Shown here: one piece after another, positions 16,902 through 26,145 of the stretch
How the letters are laid out: every line of letters begins with the position of its first letter
How positions within the stretch are numbered: the first letter of the stretch is position 1
Source of the DNA: an uncultured Geobacter sp.
Lineage (GTDB): Bacteria; Desulfobacterota; Desulfuromonadia; Geobacterales; DSM-12255
Length of the DNA: 64,000 nucleotides
NCBI GenBank assembly: GCA_937860145.1
Contig: CALMBF010000078.1
Span: 32,942 to 96,941 of the forward strand
Direction: 5' to 3'
Notes under the pieces: model-generated
What the model was told of the DNA's origin: nothing
Seen by the model: the letters and a program-made list of their open reading frames with translations, nothing else
Databases searched by the model: none
Program-made: the position numbers and the translations under genes

Positions 16902-18500
16902 TCAGAACCGATAACCGAGCTCGACCGTGGCCAGGCTGTTGTTCCTGTTGTTGCCCGGTTCAAGGTTGAAGTTGTCCACCCGCTCCGTGCCGGCAAGCAT
17001 TTTCAGGTCAGCCTTGTCCGTGAGGGGAAGGTTCCAGAACAGCCTGACCGAGTTTTTCCTCTCCAGGGCCTGTCCCGCCACCCTGCCGAGATTGCCGCGG
17101 GTCGTGTGAATGTAGTCGAGCCCGGCGTTGGTGCGGGCATCGAACCAGTGGCTGTAGCGAAGGAAGAAGTCCTGGGTCCCCCCCCCCTGGGAGTTGCCGA
17201 TGGGCATCCCCTTGTACAGGTACCCCTCGGTGAACTGCGAGTGGGTGTAGAGGATCCTGTTCCCCAGGAAGTACTCGAACCGGAGATCGTTCCTGCCGTC
17301 GGCCGTGAGGTTCGGGACGTAGATGCCGGCAAGGTAGCTTTCGACGATGGGCCAGAACTTCGCCGCATCCTCGCCCGAAAACTCCCCGTACACCTCGCTG
17401 TTGCGCAAGGCGGGGATGCGCCACCTCACCTCCAGGCCACCAAGGCTGTTGGAGTCGTCTTCGTGGGTGCCGCCGACCAGCCCCTTGATGAAGCTGCCGA
17501 AGGAATTCTTCACCCCCGGCCCCCCCTGCTGCCGGCCGAGAGTGAGCCCGACCTCCACGTCGGAAACCGGCTTCAGGGAGGCCTTGATCGCGTAGAAATA
17601 GGGCTGACGATCCCCGTACGCCGTCGTGACACGGTCGAAGCGGGAGACGATGAGGGCGTACTTGAGAGTGCCGAGGAAACCGACATCAAGCGGTTCGGGG
17701 CTGGACAGCTTAAGGCCGTAGAAATTCTTGGCGTTGCTGGAAAGGGTGATCGCCCCCCGCTGGCCGAAACCGAGCCAGTTGGCATCCCTGCCGATCTCGA
17801 GTTCGAGGCCGCCACCACCCAGCTTTGCGTACCCCTTGTTGAGCCTGCCGCCGATCATGCCGTGGGTCGTGATGAACTGCGGTTCGAGAAGCAGGGCGAC
17901 ACTTCTCCCCACGGTCGCCTCGCTGGTGAATCGGATATCCAGGCTGTTACCGTCGAGGTACCTGCTCCCTTCGTTGTTCTCGAACAGGGGGGTACCTTCC
18001 GTACCCTGCTGCCGCACCACAAGATCCGGCGGGTTATCCGGTCTCAGGCCGGAGCCGATGCCGAACACCCCGTCTCCACCGGGATCGTGCACATCCCGTG
18101 CGTAGTTTCTCGCCTCGCCGTCCAGGTAGGCGTAACGGACTTTTGCCTCGGCAAGGGGCTTGATGCTGCTGGTGACAGCCTGGTCGGGATTTTCGATGTA
18201 GAACAGCTCCCGGCCGAGGTGCCTGCGGGTCTCGGCCGTCAATTCGACGGCGAATTCCGACCCCTTCCCCTTGGCAAGAGAGGCCTCGGCCTCCTTCACC
18301 AGCCTGGCGGCTTCGCTCCGGGTAATCGGCCTGAGCCCCTTGAAGTCCGAGGTGAAGAGTCCGAACCCCGCCATTTTGTCCAGGTAGCCGTAAAGGGGGC
18401 TGTCCAGAGGGATGTTGTTGGATGCGAGGGAGGCATGGGCCTGGGGTGCAGCAAGCGAAAGGAGCAGCAGCGCTGCCGGGATGATACCGTTTTTTTTCAT
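16902..18500 (-). CDS. Wzi-like capsule assembly outer-membrane protein
   Basis: A 532-residue secreted barrel protein resembling the capsule assembly Wzi family. Signal peptide MKKNGIIPAALLLLSLAAPQAHA begins at ATG 18500, which I choose over the frame extension to 18581 because that extension has no ribosome site and overlaps the upstream gene. The N-terminal ~100 residues hold a Wzi-typical helical start (SPLYGYLDKMAGFGL, ITRSEAARL), then alternating strands through to the last strand VELGYRF. Expected to anchor exported polysaccharide on the cell surface. It is the last structural gene of the exopolysaccharide series. Wzi assignment is from general resemblance. Confidence 0.78.
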   Translation of the reverse strand: MKKNGIIPAALLLLSLAAPQAHASLASNNIPLDSPLYGYLDKMAGFGLFTSDFKGLRPITRSEAARLVKEAEASLAKGKGSEFAVELTAETRRHLGRELFYIENPDQAVTSSIKPLAEAKVRYAYLDGEARNYARDVHDPGGDGVFGIGSGLRPDNPPDLVVRQQGTEGTPLFENNEGSRYLDGNSLDIRFTSEATVGRSVALLLEPQFITTHGMIGGRLNKGYAKLGGGGLELEIGRDANWLGFGQRGAITLSSNAKNFYGLKLSSPEPLDVGFLGTLKYALIVSRFDRVTTAYGDRQPYFYAIKASLKPVSDVEVGLTLGRQQGGPGVKNSFGSFIKGLVGGTHEDDSNSLGGLEVRWRIPALRNSEVYGEFSGEDAAKFWPIVESYLAGIYVPNLTADGRNDLRFEYFLGNRILYTHSQFTEGYLYKGMPIGNSQGGGTQDFFLRYSHWFDARTNAGLDYIHTTRGNLGRVAGQALERKNSVRLFWNLPLTDKADLKMLAGTERVDNFNLEPGNNRNNSLATVELGYRF

Positions 18501-18525
18501 CAATGAGTCCTTTGCAGTTGATAGG

Positions 18526-20436
18526 TCAGGTGTACAGGTCAGGGCGCATATGCCGGAACGGGGCCGGCGCCAGGTCACCATAGGTATTGTTGTGCCGGAA
18601 CTCCGGCACCATCTCGTTCAGGGTGTGCATCACGCCGGTGACGTCATTGCCGGCCGCGGCATCCAGCAGCCGCGTGTAGGAGGCAAGCAGCCCCTCCCGG
18701 TCGATGGCGAGGGGACACAACACGCGGATCTTTTCGTGGGACGTGGGGACGACACCTTCCCCCTTGATCAGCAGCTCCTCGTACAGTTTCTCCCCGGGGC
18801 GCAGGCCCGAGAAGCAGATATCGATGTCTTCGTAAGGTGTCAGTCCCGACAGCCGGATCAACTGGATGGCAAGATCCAGAATGCGCACCGGCTCCCCCAT
18901 GTCGAGGACGAAGATATCCCCACCCGTGCCGAGGCAGCCCGCCTGAAGCACCAGCTGGGTTGCCTCGGGGATTGTCATGAAGTACCTGATCACCCGTTCG
19001 TCGGTCACCGTGACCGGACCGCCGTTCTTGATCTGCTCCTTGAACAGGGGGATGACGCTGCCACTGCTGCCGAGGACGTTGCCGAAACGTACCGTGGTGA
19101 AACGGGTCTGGCTCGATGCTGCCAGCGACTGCACGTAGAGCTCGGCAACCCTCTTGCTTGCCCCCATGACATTGGTCGGGTTGACCGCCTTGTCCGTGGA
19201 GATCATGACGAAGTTCCTGACCCCGAAAGCATCGGCGACATCCGCCAGGACCTTTGTGCCATGGCAGTTGTTGGTAATGGCCTCGCAGGGATTGTATTCC
19301 ATCATCGGAACATGCTTGTACGCAGCGGCGTGGAAAACGACCTCCGGTTCGAAGGTGTCGAAAACCGATTCGATCCGCTGCCGGTTGCGCACATCGGCGA
19401 TGACCGGCACGATGGGGATATCGGGATAGGCAGCGGCCAGCTCCATTTCTATGGTGTACAGGGGGGTCTCGGCAGCTTCGAGCAGGATCAGCATCCGCGG
19501 CCTGAATTTGCCGACCTGGCGGCAGATTTCGCTGCCGATGCTGCCGGCGGCACCGCTTACCAGCACCCGCATCCCCCCCAGGTAGGATGCTATGGACGAT
19601 TCATCAAGGTAGACGGGGTCGCGCCCGAGAAGGTCCTCGATCTCCACGTCCCGGAGATGGGACACCTTGACCTCACCCTTGAGAATCTCGTTCAGGCAGG
19701 GGATGATCTTGAAACGGACACCGGACGACTGGCACTGCTCCACGAGCTGCCTGACGAACTTTGCCCCGGCCGAGGGGGTGGCAATGATGACCTTGTCGAT
19801 ACTGTGCTTCCTGACCATCTCCGACAGCATGTCAGTTGGCCCCAGCACCTCCACGCCGTGCATCATCATCCCCATCTTGCCATGGTCGTCGTCGAGAAAG
19901 CCGATGACTTTATACGGGTTTGACGGCTGTTTGAACATCTCGCGCAACAGCATGTTGCCGGCGTCCCCCGCGCCGACGATAAGCGTACGACGGGTTTCAT
20001 TGTCCGTGGCATCGGAGGCACCGAGGATGCCGTTCTGCAGGTAGTTCCGCTCCTGGAACAGCCTCCAGAGCACCCTGCTGCACGCGACCAGGGCGAGCAG
20101 GACCCCCCAGTCAAGGACAAACACAACCCGCGAAAAATGAGCCATCTGCTGGAAGAAGAGCTGGGCGAGACCGGTCATGATCGAGGCGACCGATACGGTC
20201 TTGAATATTTCCACCAGGTCGTGGAGCGATGCGTATTTCCAGATGCTGCGATACAGATTGGACGTGGAGAGGACGAGGAGTTTGACGACGGTTACCAGGA
20301 GAAGGGTCTGCAGAAAGGAACGGGTGAACAGATCGGAGCTGTTGAAGTCCGAGTGAAGAAGGGATGCGAGACAGTAGGAAAAAATAACAAAAAGCAGATC
20401 AACCAGAATCAGAAAAACTCTGCGTGGCAATGGCAT
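18526..20436 (-). CDS. Membrane-bound nucleotide-sugar 4,6-dehydratase (FlaA1/PglF/WbpM type)
   Basis: A 636-residue enzyme with four N-terminal membrane helices (about residues 5-115), a first Rossmann-like domain (LIVGAGDAGNMLLREM) and a C-terminal SDR domain with VSGAAGSIGSEICRQ and STDKAVNPTNVMG. It converts UDP-GlcNAc to a 4-keto-6-deoxy sugar, the first step of bacillosamine- or QuiNAc-type sugar synthesis. GGAG lies seven bases before ATG 20436. With the PglE-like aminotransferase (24251) and the PglC-like transferase (23658) it forms most of a bacillosamine-type starter set. An alternative is use for another 6-deoxy sugar in the repeat unit. Confidence 0.88.
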   Translation of the reverse strand: MPLPRRVFLILVDLLFVIFSYCLASLLHSDFNSSDLFTRSFLQTLLLVTVVKLLVLSTSNLYRSIWKYASLHDLVEIFKTVSVASIMTGLAQLFFQQMAHFSRVVFVLDWGVLLALVACSRVLWRLFQERNYLQNGILGASDATDNETRRTLIVGAGDAGNMLLREMFKQPSNPYKVIGFLDDDHGKMGMMMHGVEVLGPTDMLSEMVRKHSIDKVIIATPSAGAKFVRQLVEQCQSSGVRFKIIPCLNEILKGEVKVSHLRDVEIEDLLGRDPVYLDESSIASYLGGMRVLVSGAAGSIGSEICRQVGKFRPRMLILLEAAETPLYTIEMELAAAYPDIPIVPVIADVRNRQRIESVFDTFEPEVVFHAAAYKHVPMMEYNPCEAITNNCHGTKVLADVADAFGVRNFVMISTDKAVNPTNVMGASKRVAELYVQSLAASSQTRFTTVRFGNVLGSSGSVIPLFKEQIKNGGPVTVTDERVIRYFMTIPEATQLVLQAGCLGTGGDIFVLDMGEPVRILDLAIQLIRLSGLTPYEDIDICFSGLRPGEKLYEELLIKGEGVVPTSHEKIRVLCPLAIDREGLLASYTRLLDAAAGNDVTGVMHTLNEMVPEFRHNNTYGDLAPAPFRHMRPDLYT

Positions 20437-20507
20437 CTACTGACTCCACGAGACAGGAATAATGAAAAATGTATATCAAACACGGGAGAAAGTATAAAGG
20501 ATTATGT

Positions 20508-22739
20508 TTACGCTGGACCCGGTCCGGGGAAATACCCCGGCAACTGCTTCAACACTTCGACAAAGCTGGCTCTTGAATGCCGCTCTCCCAGGAGAGCCTG
20601 CGCTTTTTCAACAAGGCCCGACAGTTTCCTGGAATCGTGAAGGATTTCCTTTACGCACCGTACATAGCCGTCAACATCGTCGAACCTGTCGACCAGAAAG
20701 CCTGTTTCATGATCGATGACGACCTCTCCGATGCCACAGACGTTCGGTGCGATAACGGGCAGCCCCGTCGCCATGGCCTCCAGGAGGATGTTCGGCAGAC
20801 CGTCCCACTGGGCGGTGTAGAGGAAGACGTCGTAGGTTTCGACGGAGAGGGAATGGAGGCCGTCGAATTGCCCGTAGTAGGTTACATTGACGAGCTTCCT
20901 GAACAGGGGGGTAATCCTGTCCGCCTCCAGGAGTGGCGAGCCGTACACGTGGAAAGTAACCGGCAGGTCACGGCACGCCCTGGCGATCTCCACCAGTAGG
21001 TCGGGGCGCTTCTGACGATCGAGACGGCTCGCCCAAAGGATATCAAGGTGTTTTTTCCTTTTCAAGCCGACAGGATATTTTCTCATGTCAGCGACGGGGG
21101 ACGGCAGGTAGTGGACAAACAGTTTCGCCTTGTCAAAAGCATACCGTTCGTGGAGTTTGTCGGCAAAATAGCGGCAGTCGCACAAAATGCCGTTGAGGAC
21201 GTCGATACACTGGGGGAGGTATTTTGAGGGGTATCCGGCGATCTTCCCCTCGGGCGTGATGTCGTCACAGTAGGAGCTTGCATAGAGCCGGGACACGGTT
21301 TGCAGCGCGACTCCGTATTTGCAGATCACCCGGTAGCCGAGATCGGAATTTATATTGTGCACGACACTCGGCGCCATCTGCAGAAGCAGCCTGGTGAGGA
21401 GCTTTTCCTGTTCGTCGTTTGTCAGGTCGTGGCAGAGTCTGCCGAATTCAATAAACCTGACCCGGGTGGGGATTCTATGACTCCAGGGAGAATCGGTATT
21501 GTTGGTTGCAATGACCGTGATGCCACGCACCCGGGGGTTTGCTGCCAAGGCCTCGATATAGGTGAGTGCGGCGAGGTCCGCACCTCCCCGTTTCAACCAT
21601 GGCAGCACAATAAGGTGGCTCGTCTCATCGGCGAACAGCCGGCACAGTTCAAGATAATGTCCACCGATGCGCGGCGCGGAAACGGCATAATGGGCGATCC
21701 TCGAAACCAGGCGCCGTTCCGGGAAGAGCTGGGGTTCGATGGTGTTGATGGCGCTCCATTCGTTCAACAGCCACGGGGGGACAGGCTCGGTGGGGGAAAG
21801 GATGCTTTTCACACTCTCCACGAGCCCCCTGGAGAGCGGTTCGCAATGGTGATTGAGCCTGGAAATTACTTTCAGGGCAAGATCGACAGGCTTTTTCAGT
21901 TTCCTGCGATGGCGGTATAACCGGCCCATGACTTTCGCTTTCACGGAGAGCCGGATCGCCGGTTCCTCGCGATGACGGTTCAACTCCTGTCGCGACTGGA
22001 TGAACGAAGCGAACGTAATCGGATCGAACAGCTTGGAAGGACCTAACACCCTGTTATCGCGGTTGCTTTCCAGAAGTTGCGACCCCTGGCTCTTGCGGCG
22101 GATGAAATATGAGGTTTCGGGAACGACACCGTGTTCAATACCATTGACAAGGGTCTCGCAGTTGAAATGCCAATCTTCATAGCCAAAACCATGGCCATGG
22201 GTGGTAACGTAAAAGGGGTTGTCGAGAAAGACCTCTCTCCTGGCCATGCAGACGGTGTCCCAGCAGTTGGTCTCCAGAAGAGTCAGGGGACTGAACTGGG
22301 GGTCCAGGGAAGATATCTGCCGCCAGATCCTGTTTTCCATTTCGAATATCACGTAGTATTCGGGGTGGACAACAACTGGCGTAGCGGTCTTTTCGAGGCA
22401 GCGATACGCCTTGTACAACCAGAATTCGCTGAACAGGTTGTCCGCATCGAGAAAGGCGACGTACCTCCCTGCCGACACCTTCACCCCGTGGTTTCGTGAC
22501 AGACCGGGATCACCGAAGGCAACGGTTTCGAGCCTGAACTCTCCCCGGCCAGTGGTAGCGAAATACTCCGCCGTGGCTGTATCGGGCTTATCGAGCACAA
22601 CGACTATCTCGGTTGTCAGGCCCCTCGTTGTTGCATACTCAACCGCGACGAAGAGGCTTCGCATGGAGCGGTGCGCGAGCAGCCCCTCATGATGGGCGGT
22701 AACGACAACCGAGATGTCAACGGCGTTGGTTTTCAACAA
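20508..22739 (-). CDS. Two-domain glycosyltransferase (GT2 + GT4 fusion)
   Basis: A 743-residue fusion. The N-terminal ~280 residues are a GT-A fold of family GT2 (DISVVVTAHHEG, PGLSRNHGVKVSAGRYVAFLDADN). The C-terminal ~380 are a GT-B fold of family GT4 (LDILWASRLDRQKRPDLLVEIA and the EX7E-like region with GLPNILLEAMATGLPVIAP). The start codon is TTG (22739 or 22736) behind GCGAGGAG. A protein with two different transferase modules may add two consecutive sugars of the repeat unit. No membrane segment is evident, so it acts at the cytoplasmic face. Sugar specificity cannot be read. Confidence 0.85.
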   Translation of the reverse strand: MLKTNAVDISVVVTAHHEGLLAHRSMRSLFVAVEYATTRGLTTEIVVVLDKPDTATAEYFATTGRGEFRLETVAFGDPGLSRNHGVKVSAGRYVAFLDADNLFSEFWLYKAYRCLEKTATPVVVHPEYYVIFEMENRIWRQISSLDPQFSPLTLLETNCWDTVCMARREVFLDNPFYVTTHGHGFGYEDWHFNCETLVNGIEHGVVPETSYFIRRKSQGSQLLESNRDNRVLGPSKLFDPITFASFIQSRQELNRHREEPAIRLSVKAKVMGRLYRHRRKLKKPVDLALKVISRLNHHCEPLSRGLVESVKSILSPTEPVPPWLLNEWSAINTIEPQLFPERRLVSRIAHYAVSAPRIGGHYLELCRLFADETSHLIVLPWLKRGGADLAALTYIEALAANPRVRGITVIATNNTDSPWSHRIPTRVRFIEFGRLCHDLTNDEQEKLLTRLLLQMAPSVVHNINSDLGYRVICKYGVALQTVSRLYASSYCDDITPEGKIAGYPSKYLPQCIDVLNGILCDCRYFADKLHERYAFDKAKLFVHYLPSPVADMRKYPVGLKRKKHLDILWASRLDRQKRPDLLVEIARACRDLPVTFHVYGSPLLEADRITPLFRKLVNVTYYGQFDGLHSLSVETYDVFLYTAQWDGLPNILLEAMATGLPVIAPNVCGIGEVVIDHETGFLVDRFDDVDGYVRCVKEILHDSRKLSGLVEKAQALLGERHSRASFVEVLKQLPGYFPGPGPA

Positions 22740-22770
22740 CTTCTCCTCGCTTCAAATGATAGACAACGCT

Positions 22771-23709
22771 TCATTGTAACAGGCCGGCCATCTTTGCCCG
22801 AAGAAAGCGGAGCGGTGCGGTAATCCTCCAGCTTGCGGACTGTTCCATATGCGCCAGGCGCAGGGTGTAAGCACGCTCCTTTTCATCAAGGTAGTCGGCA
22901 TAACGTTTGAGATCGGCTGAAACTGTCTTGTTCCCCCCATGACTCGCGATGACCAGCGCAGCTTCCATGACTGAAAGGTAATTCGAGGCGGTTGTCTTGG
23001 CCCGAGGATGCTTTAGGCTGGTGGAGAGGTTGCGGTCGATCGTCAGGAAGGGAAAACGTTTCGCTATCTTCAGCCACAGGTCCAGATCCATTGCGTATTG
23101 CAACTCTTCATCAAGTGGACCACACTGTATCCATGCATCCTTTGAAAAAAAACAGGATGGCTGCCAGAAGTAAGAGTGCAGCCAACCATAGAGGGATTCA
23201 CGGGTTATGGCGTCGGGCTTGACGTAACGGACCAGGTTCCCCTCTTCGTCCACCATGTCACCGGCCCCGACTATGACGGATGCTGAGGGGTTCAACCGGG
23301 CAGCTTCGGCAACTGCCTGCAGTGCCCCGCTGGAATACCAGTCATCCGAGTTCAACCAGCCGAAGAGCTCTCCCGAGGCATGCCCGAACCCCTTGTTGAT
23401 GGCATGGCTCTGCCCCCTGTCCTCCTCGCTTACCCAGTAGGCAAGGTGTTTTTCATATTTCTTGATGATTTCGACGCTCTGGTCGCTGCTTTGTCCGTCG
23501 ATGATGATGTATTCGAGGTTCGGATACCCTTGGTCCAGGACGGAAAGGATGGTCCTTTCCAGGAACTCCCCCTGGTTGTAGCTGGGTGTCACTATGGATA
23601 TCTTGGGATAGTTACGATCGTGCACAAAGGTGACCTTGCCTGGACGTGGGATTCTGCTCAACCGACGAGCGCTTTCAGCGTTTTCAGGATCAGCATGAGA
23701 TCGAGCCAC
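22771..23709 (-). CDS. Glycosyltransferase family 2
   Basis: A 312-residue GT-A type transferase with KISIVTPSYNQGEFLERTI, the metal-binding WLNSDDWY, and EEDRGQSHAINKGF. The N-terminal ~35 residues overlap the preceding gene by 52 bases. An internal GTG (VHDRNYPKIS) is a reasonable alternative start that would remove most of the overlap. Member of the polysaccharide locus, probably adding one sugar to a lipid-linked intermediate at the inner membrane. Donor and acceptor are not known. Confidence 0.88.
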   Translation of the reverse strand: MARSHADPENAESARRLSRIPRPGKVTFVHDRNYPKISIVTPSYNQGEFLERTILSVLDQGYPNLEYIIIDGQSSDQSVEIIKKYEKHLAYWVSEEDRGQSHAINKGFGHASGELFGWLNSDDWYSSGALQAVAEAARLNPSASVIVGAGDMVDEEGNLVRYVKPDAITRESLYGWLHSYFWQPSCFFSKDAWIQCGPLDEELQYAMDLDLWLKIAKRFPFLTIDRNLSTSLKHPRAKTTASNYLSVMEAALVIASHGGNKTVSADLKRYADYLDEKERAYTLRLAHMEQSASWRITAPLRFLRAKMAGLLQ

Positions 23710-24254
23710 AAGGAACGATCGAGGACATACCGGCTACAGTGACCGAGCTTGACCGGCATGACCTCCTCGATATACGCCTTTTCCGGATCGACCGCCCGAG
23801 CGAGAACGGCATTCTCATCCCGGTATTCGATCGATGCATAATCGGTGATCCCGGGGGGGACGGACAGGACAAGCTCGCGGACGTCGGGTGGATACAGGGC
23901 TACATAGCGCGGGACTTCCGGACGGGGGCCGACAAGACTCATCTCCCCTGAGATGACATTGAAGAGCTGCGGCAGTTCATCGAGCTTGTACATGCGCAAA
24001 AAACGACCGGACCTGGTGATGCGGGGATCGTCGCCGACCGTTATCTGCCTCCCTTGAGATTCGGCATCCAGACACATTGTCCGGAACTTGAATATATGGA
24101 AATTTTTCCCGAAACGCCCTACCCTCTCCTGCCTGAAGAATACCGTGCCGGGACTGTCGATCCTTATCCAGATCGCGATGGCAAGCAGGAGCGGGGCAAG
24201 CAGCAGCACCCCGAGCAGGGAAAAAAAGAGATCGAAGATACGTTTGGCGATCAT
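23658..24254 (-). CDS. Initiating phosphoglycosyl transferase (PglC-like sugar transferase)
   Basis: A 198-residue monotopic transferase that moves a sugar-phosphate onto undecaprenyl phosphate, starting the repeat unit. It has one N-terminal membrane-inserted helix ([20 protein letters not shown]), the catalytic-type stretch [21 protein letters not shown], and [27 protein letters not shown], the core signature of the family. It is the short form, like PglC, without the extra N-terminal membrane domain of WbaP/WcaJ. The start overlaps the aminotransferase stop (ATGA). Together with the PglE- and PglF-like genes it suggests a diNAc-bacillosamine-like or related first sugar. Confidence 0.92.
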   Translation of the reverse strand: MIAKRIFDLFFSLLGVLLLAPLLLAIAIWIRIDSPGTVFFRQERVGRFGKNFHIFKFRTMCLDAESQGRQITVGDDPRITRSGRFLRMYKLDELPQLFNVISGEMSLVGPRPEVPRYVALYPPDVRELVLSVPPGITDYASIEYRDENAVLARAVDPEKAYIEEVMPVKLGHCSRYVLDRSLWLDLMLILKTLKALVG

Positions 24255-25402
24255 GACAGGATCTGCCGTACCGCCGCGATGACCCGGTCGAGGTCCTCGT
24301 CTCTCATCCTGGTGAACAACGGGAGGCTCACGGCACGCTCGTAGCTCTTCTGCGCAGCGGGAAACTCTTCGGGGCTCAGACTGTACCTGTCACGCCAGTA
24401 CGGGTGGAGATGCAGCGGGATGAAGTGGACACTGCAGCCGATCCCCTTTTCAGCCATCTGTTCTATGAAACGCTCGCGGGTAACAGGTGAGTCGTCAGAC
24501 AGACGGACCACGTAGAGGTGCCAGGCGTGGATGTCGCCAGCGGGAGCATGGGGTGGCAGAATCAGGGGGAGACCGGCAAACGCCGCGTCGTAGCGTGCTG
24601 CCATGGCTGCCCGTCTCTCCTGGAAAGCCCACGCCTTCTTCAGCTGGTGGATCCCCAGCGAAGCAGCCACATCGGTCATGTTGTATTTGCAGCCGGGAGC
24701 GACGACTTCGTAGTGCCAGGAAGGTTTGTTCGACGTGTAACGGTCGAAGGCATCGCGACTGATGCCGTGAAGTCGCATGACCCGACAGCGCCGTGCCAGC
24801 TCCGGATTGCGGGTAACGACCATTCCCCCTTCACCGGTGGTGATGGTTTTGGTCGCATAAAAACTGTAGACCGTGGCATCGCTCGCCAGAGAGCCGATCA
24901 GCCTGCCGTTGCAGGTCGTCGGTAACGCATGGGCGGCATCCTCGACAACCTTGAGGCCATGTTTCCGGGCAATGGCCAGCACGGCATCCATATCGCACGA
25001 CAACCCGGCGAAATGTACGGGGATGATCGCCTTCGTTCTCGGCGTAAGTGACGACTCGATCCGTGCCGGGTCGATGTTGAATGTCGACGGGTCGATATCG
25101 ACCAGAACCGGGTCTGCACCAAGGTAGCGGACCACCTCGGCAGTGGCGGTGAAGGTATAGGTCGTGGTTATGACCTCGTCACCCGGGCCGATGCCGGCCG
25201 CCTCCAGGGCCAGATGCAGACCGGAGGTTGCGGAGTTGACCGCAATCGCTTCGATACCGTCTCCGACAAATCCAGCGAAATCATCCTCGAATCGCCTGGT
25301 TTTCGGGCCGGTAGTCAGCCAGCCGGAACGGAGCGAGTCGAGAACCTCGTTGATTTCATCGTCACCGATATCAGGTAGAGCAAAGGGCAAAAATTCAGAC
25401 AT
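24251..25402 (-). CDS. DegT/DnrJ/EryC1-family sugar aminotransferase (PglE/ArnB-like)
   Basis: PLP enzyme that aminates a keto-sugar nucleotide. The 383-residue protein shows [36 protein letters not shown] and the PLP lysine in [14 protein letters not shown]. It shares a 4-base overlap with the PglC-like gene and sits near the FlaA1/PglF-like dehydratase. The likely reaction is therefore 4-amination of the UDP-4-keto-6-deoxy sugar. No PglD-type acetyltransferase directly adjoins; the acetyltransferase at 33995 looks like WbpD instead. Confidence 0.9.
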   Translation of the reverse strand: MSEFLPFALPDIGDDEINEVLDSLRSGWLTTGPKTRRFEDDFAGFVGDGIEAIAVNSATSGLHLALEAAGIGPGDEVITTTYTFTATAEVVRYLGADPVLVDIDPSTFNIDPARIESSLTPRTKAIIPVHFAGLSCDMDAVLAIARKHGLKVVEDAAHALPTTCNGRLIGSLASDATVYSFYATKTITTGEGGMVVTRNPELARRCRVMRLHGISRDAFDRYTSNKPSWHYEVVAPGCKYNMTDVAASLGIHQLKKAWAFQERRAAMAARYDAAFAGLPLILPPHAPAGDIHAWHLYVVRLSDDSPVTRERFIEQMAEKGIGCSVHFIPLHLHPYWRDRYSLSPEEFPAAQKSYERAVSLPLFTRMRDEDLDRVIAAVRQILS

Positions 25403-26138
25403 GGGAGCTACTTTCAGTCGTTTTTTTTATCCAGCACAGCACATGGGTACGGAGAAACGGAACCGTGTTGAACAGCGTGTACAATTTCGGATGCAGGCGC
25501 GTCACCCGCCTGCTGATGGGTGGAGCTAGGGTCAGGCGCCAGCAGACGATTTCGCCCTCCGGGAACAGGGATCGTACCCTACCGACCGGGACGCCTCTAA
25601 CGTCGGGATTGGCCGGGTTGTTGTAGATGAAATCGTACCAGAGAACGCCTCCTCCGGGTTTTACCAGTGACCACATCCTTGCCGCCAGTTTCATCTGGAA
25701 CTCGTCATCGAGGATGGAGGTAAACACGGTCGATTGGTATACAACGTCAAAGGAGTGATCCGGCAGTTCAAGGGTCGACGCATCTCCGAGCAGCACGCTG
25801 GTAGCCGTGGGGAGCATGTGACGTGCCTCCTGATAGCGTTCGGGAAGCAATTCGTTGCCGACCAGGTTCTCCGGCAAGAATCCCAGGCGGATAAACTGGA
25901 GGAGATTTCCTCCGGCCCCGCAACCGATCTCCAGGATTCTCCTGGTATGAACCGGAGCCAGCCCTGACCGTGCGATCCACCGTATCAGGCACCGTTCCTT
26001 TTCCTGCTGCCCCATGTACACGGCAGGGGACAACGGGTCATAGCACGCTGACTGGGGCAGAGATGCCCGTCTGTCATAGCGCTCCCTTACCAGATCAGTC
26101 TCTTCCCGGGTATCACTCGGCACAGTCTCCCTCCTCAC
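25395..26138 (-). CDS. Class I SAM-dependent methyltransferase
   Basis: A 247-residue methyltransferase with the SAM-binding loop [15 protein letters not shown], an acidic motif after strand 2 ([10 protein letters not shown]) and [21 protein letters not shown]. It overlaps the aminotransferase start by eight bases and belongs to the polysaccharide operon, so it probably methylates a sugar or caps a chain. The substrate is unknown. Confidence 0.85.
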   Translation of the reverse strand: MRRETVPSDTREETDLVRERYDRRASLPQSACYDPLSPAVYMGQQEKERCLIRWIARSGLAPVHTRRILEIGCGAGGNLLQFIRLGFLPENLVGNELLPERYQEARHMLPTATSVLLGDASTLELPDHSFDVVYQSTVFTSILDDEFQMKLAARMWSLVKPGGGVLWYDFIYNNPANPDVRGVPVGRVRSLFPEGEIVCWRLTLAPPISRRVTRLHPKLYTLFNTVPFLRTHVLCWIKKTTESSSHV

Positions 26139-26145
26139 CCGTCAG

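Noticed and set aside
15831..18506. 891-codon open frame on the plus strand
   Set aside because: It lies opposite the response regulator and Wzi-like genes, which have full domain matches. The translated product has no recognisable domain, and long antisense frames are common in GC-rich DNA.
18412..19923. 503-codon plus-strand frame
   Set aside because: Antisense to the FlaA1/PglF-like dehydratase, which has all expected motifs.
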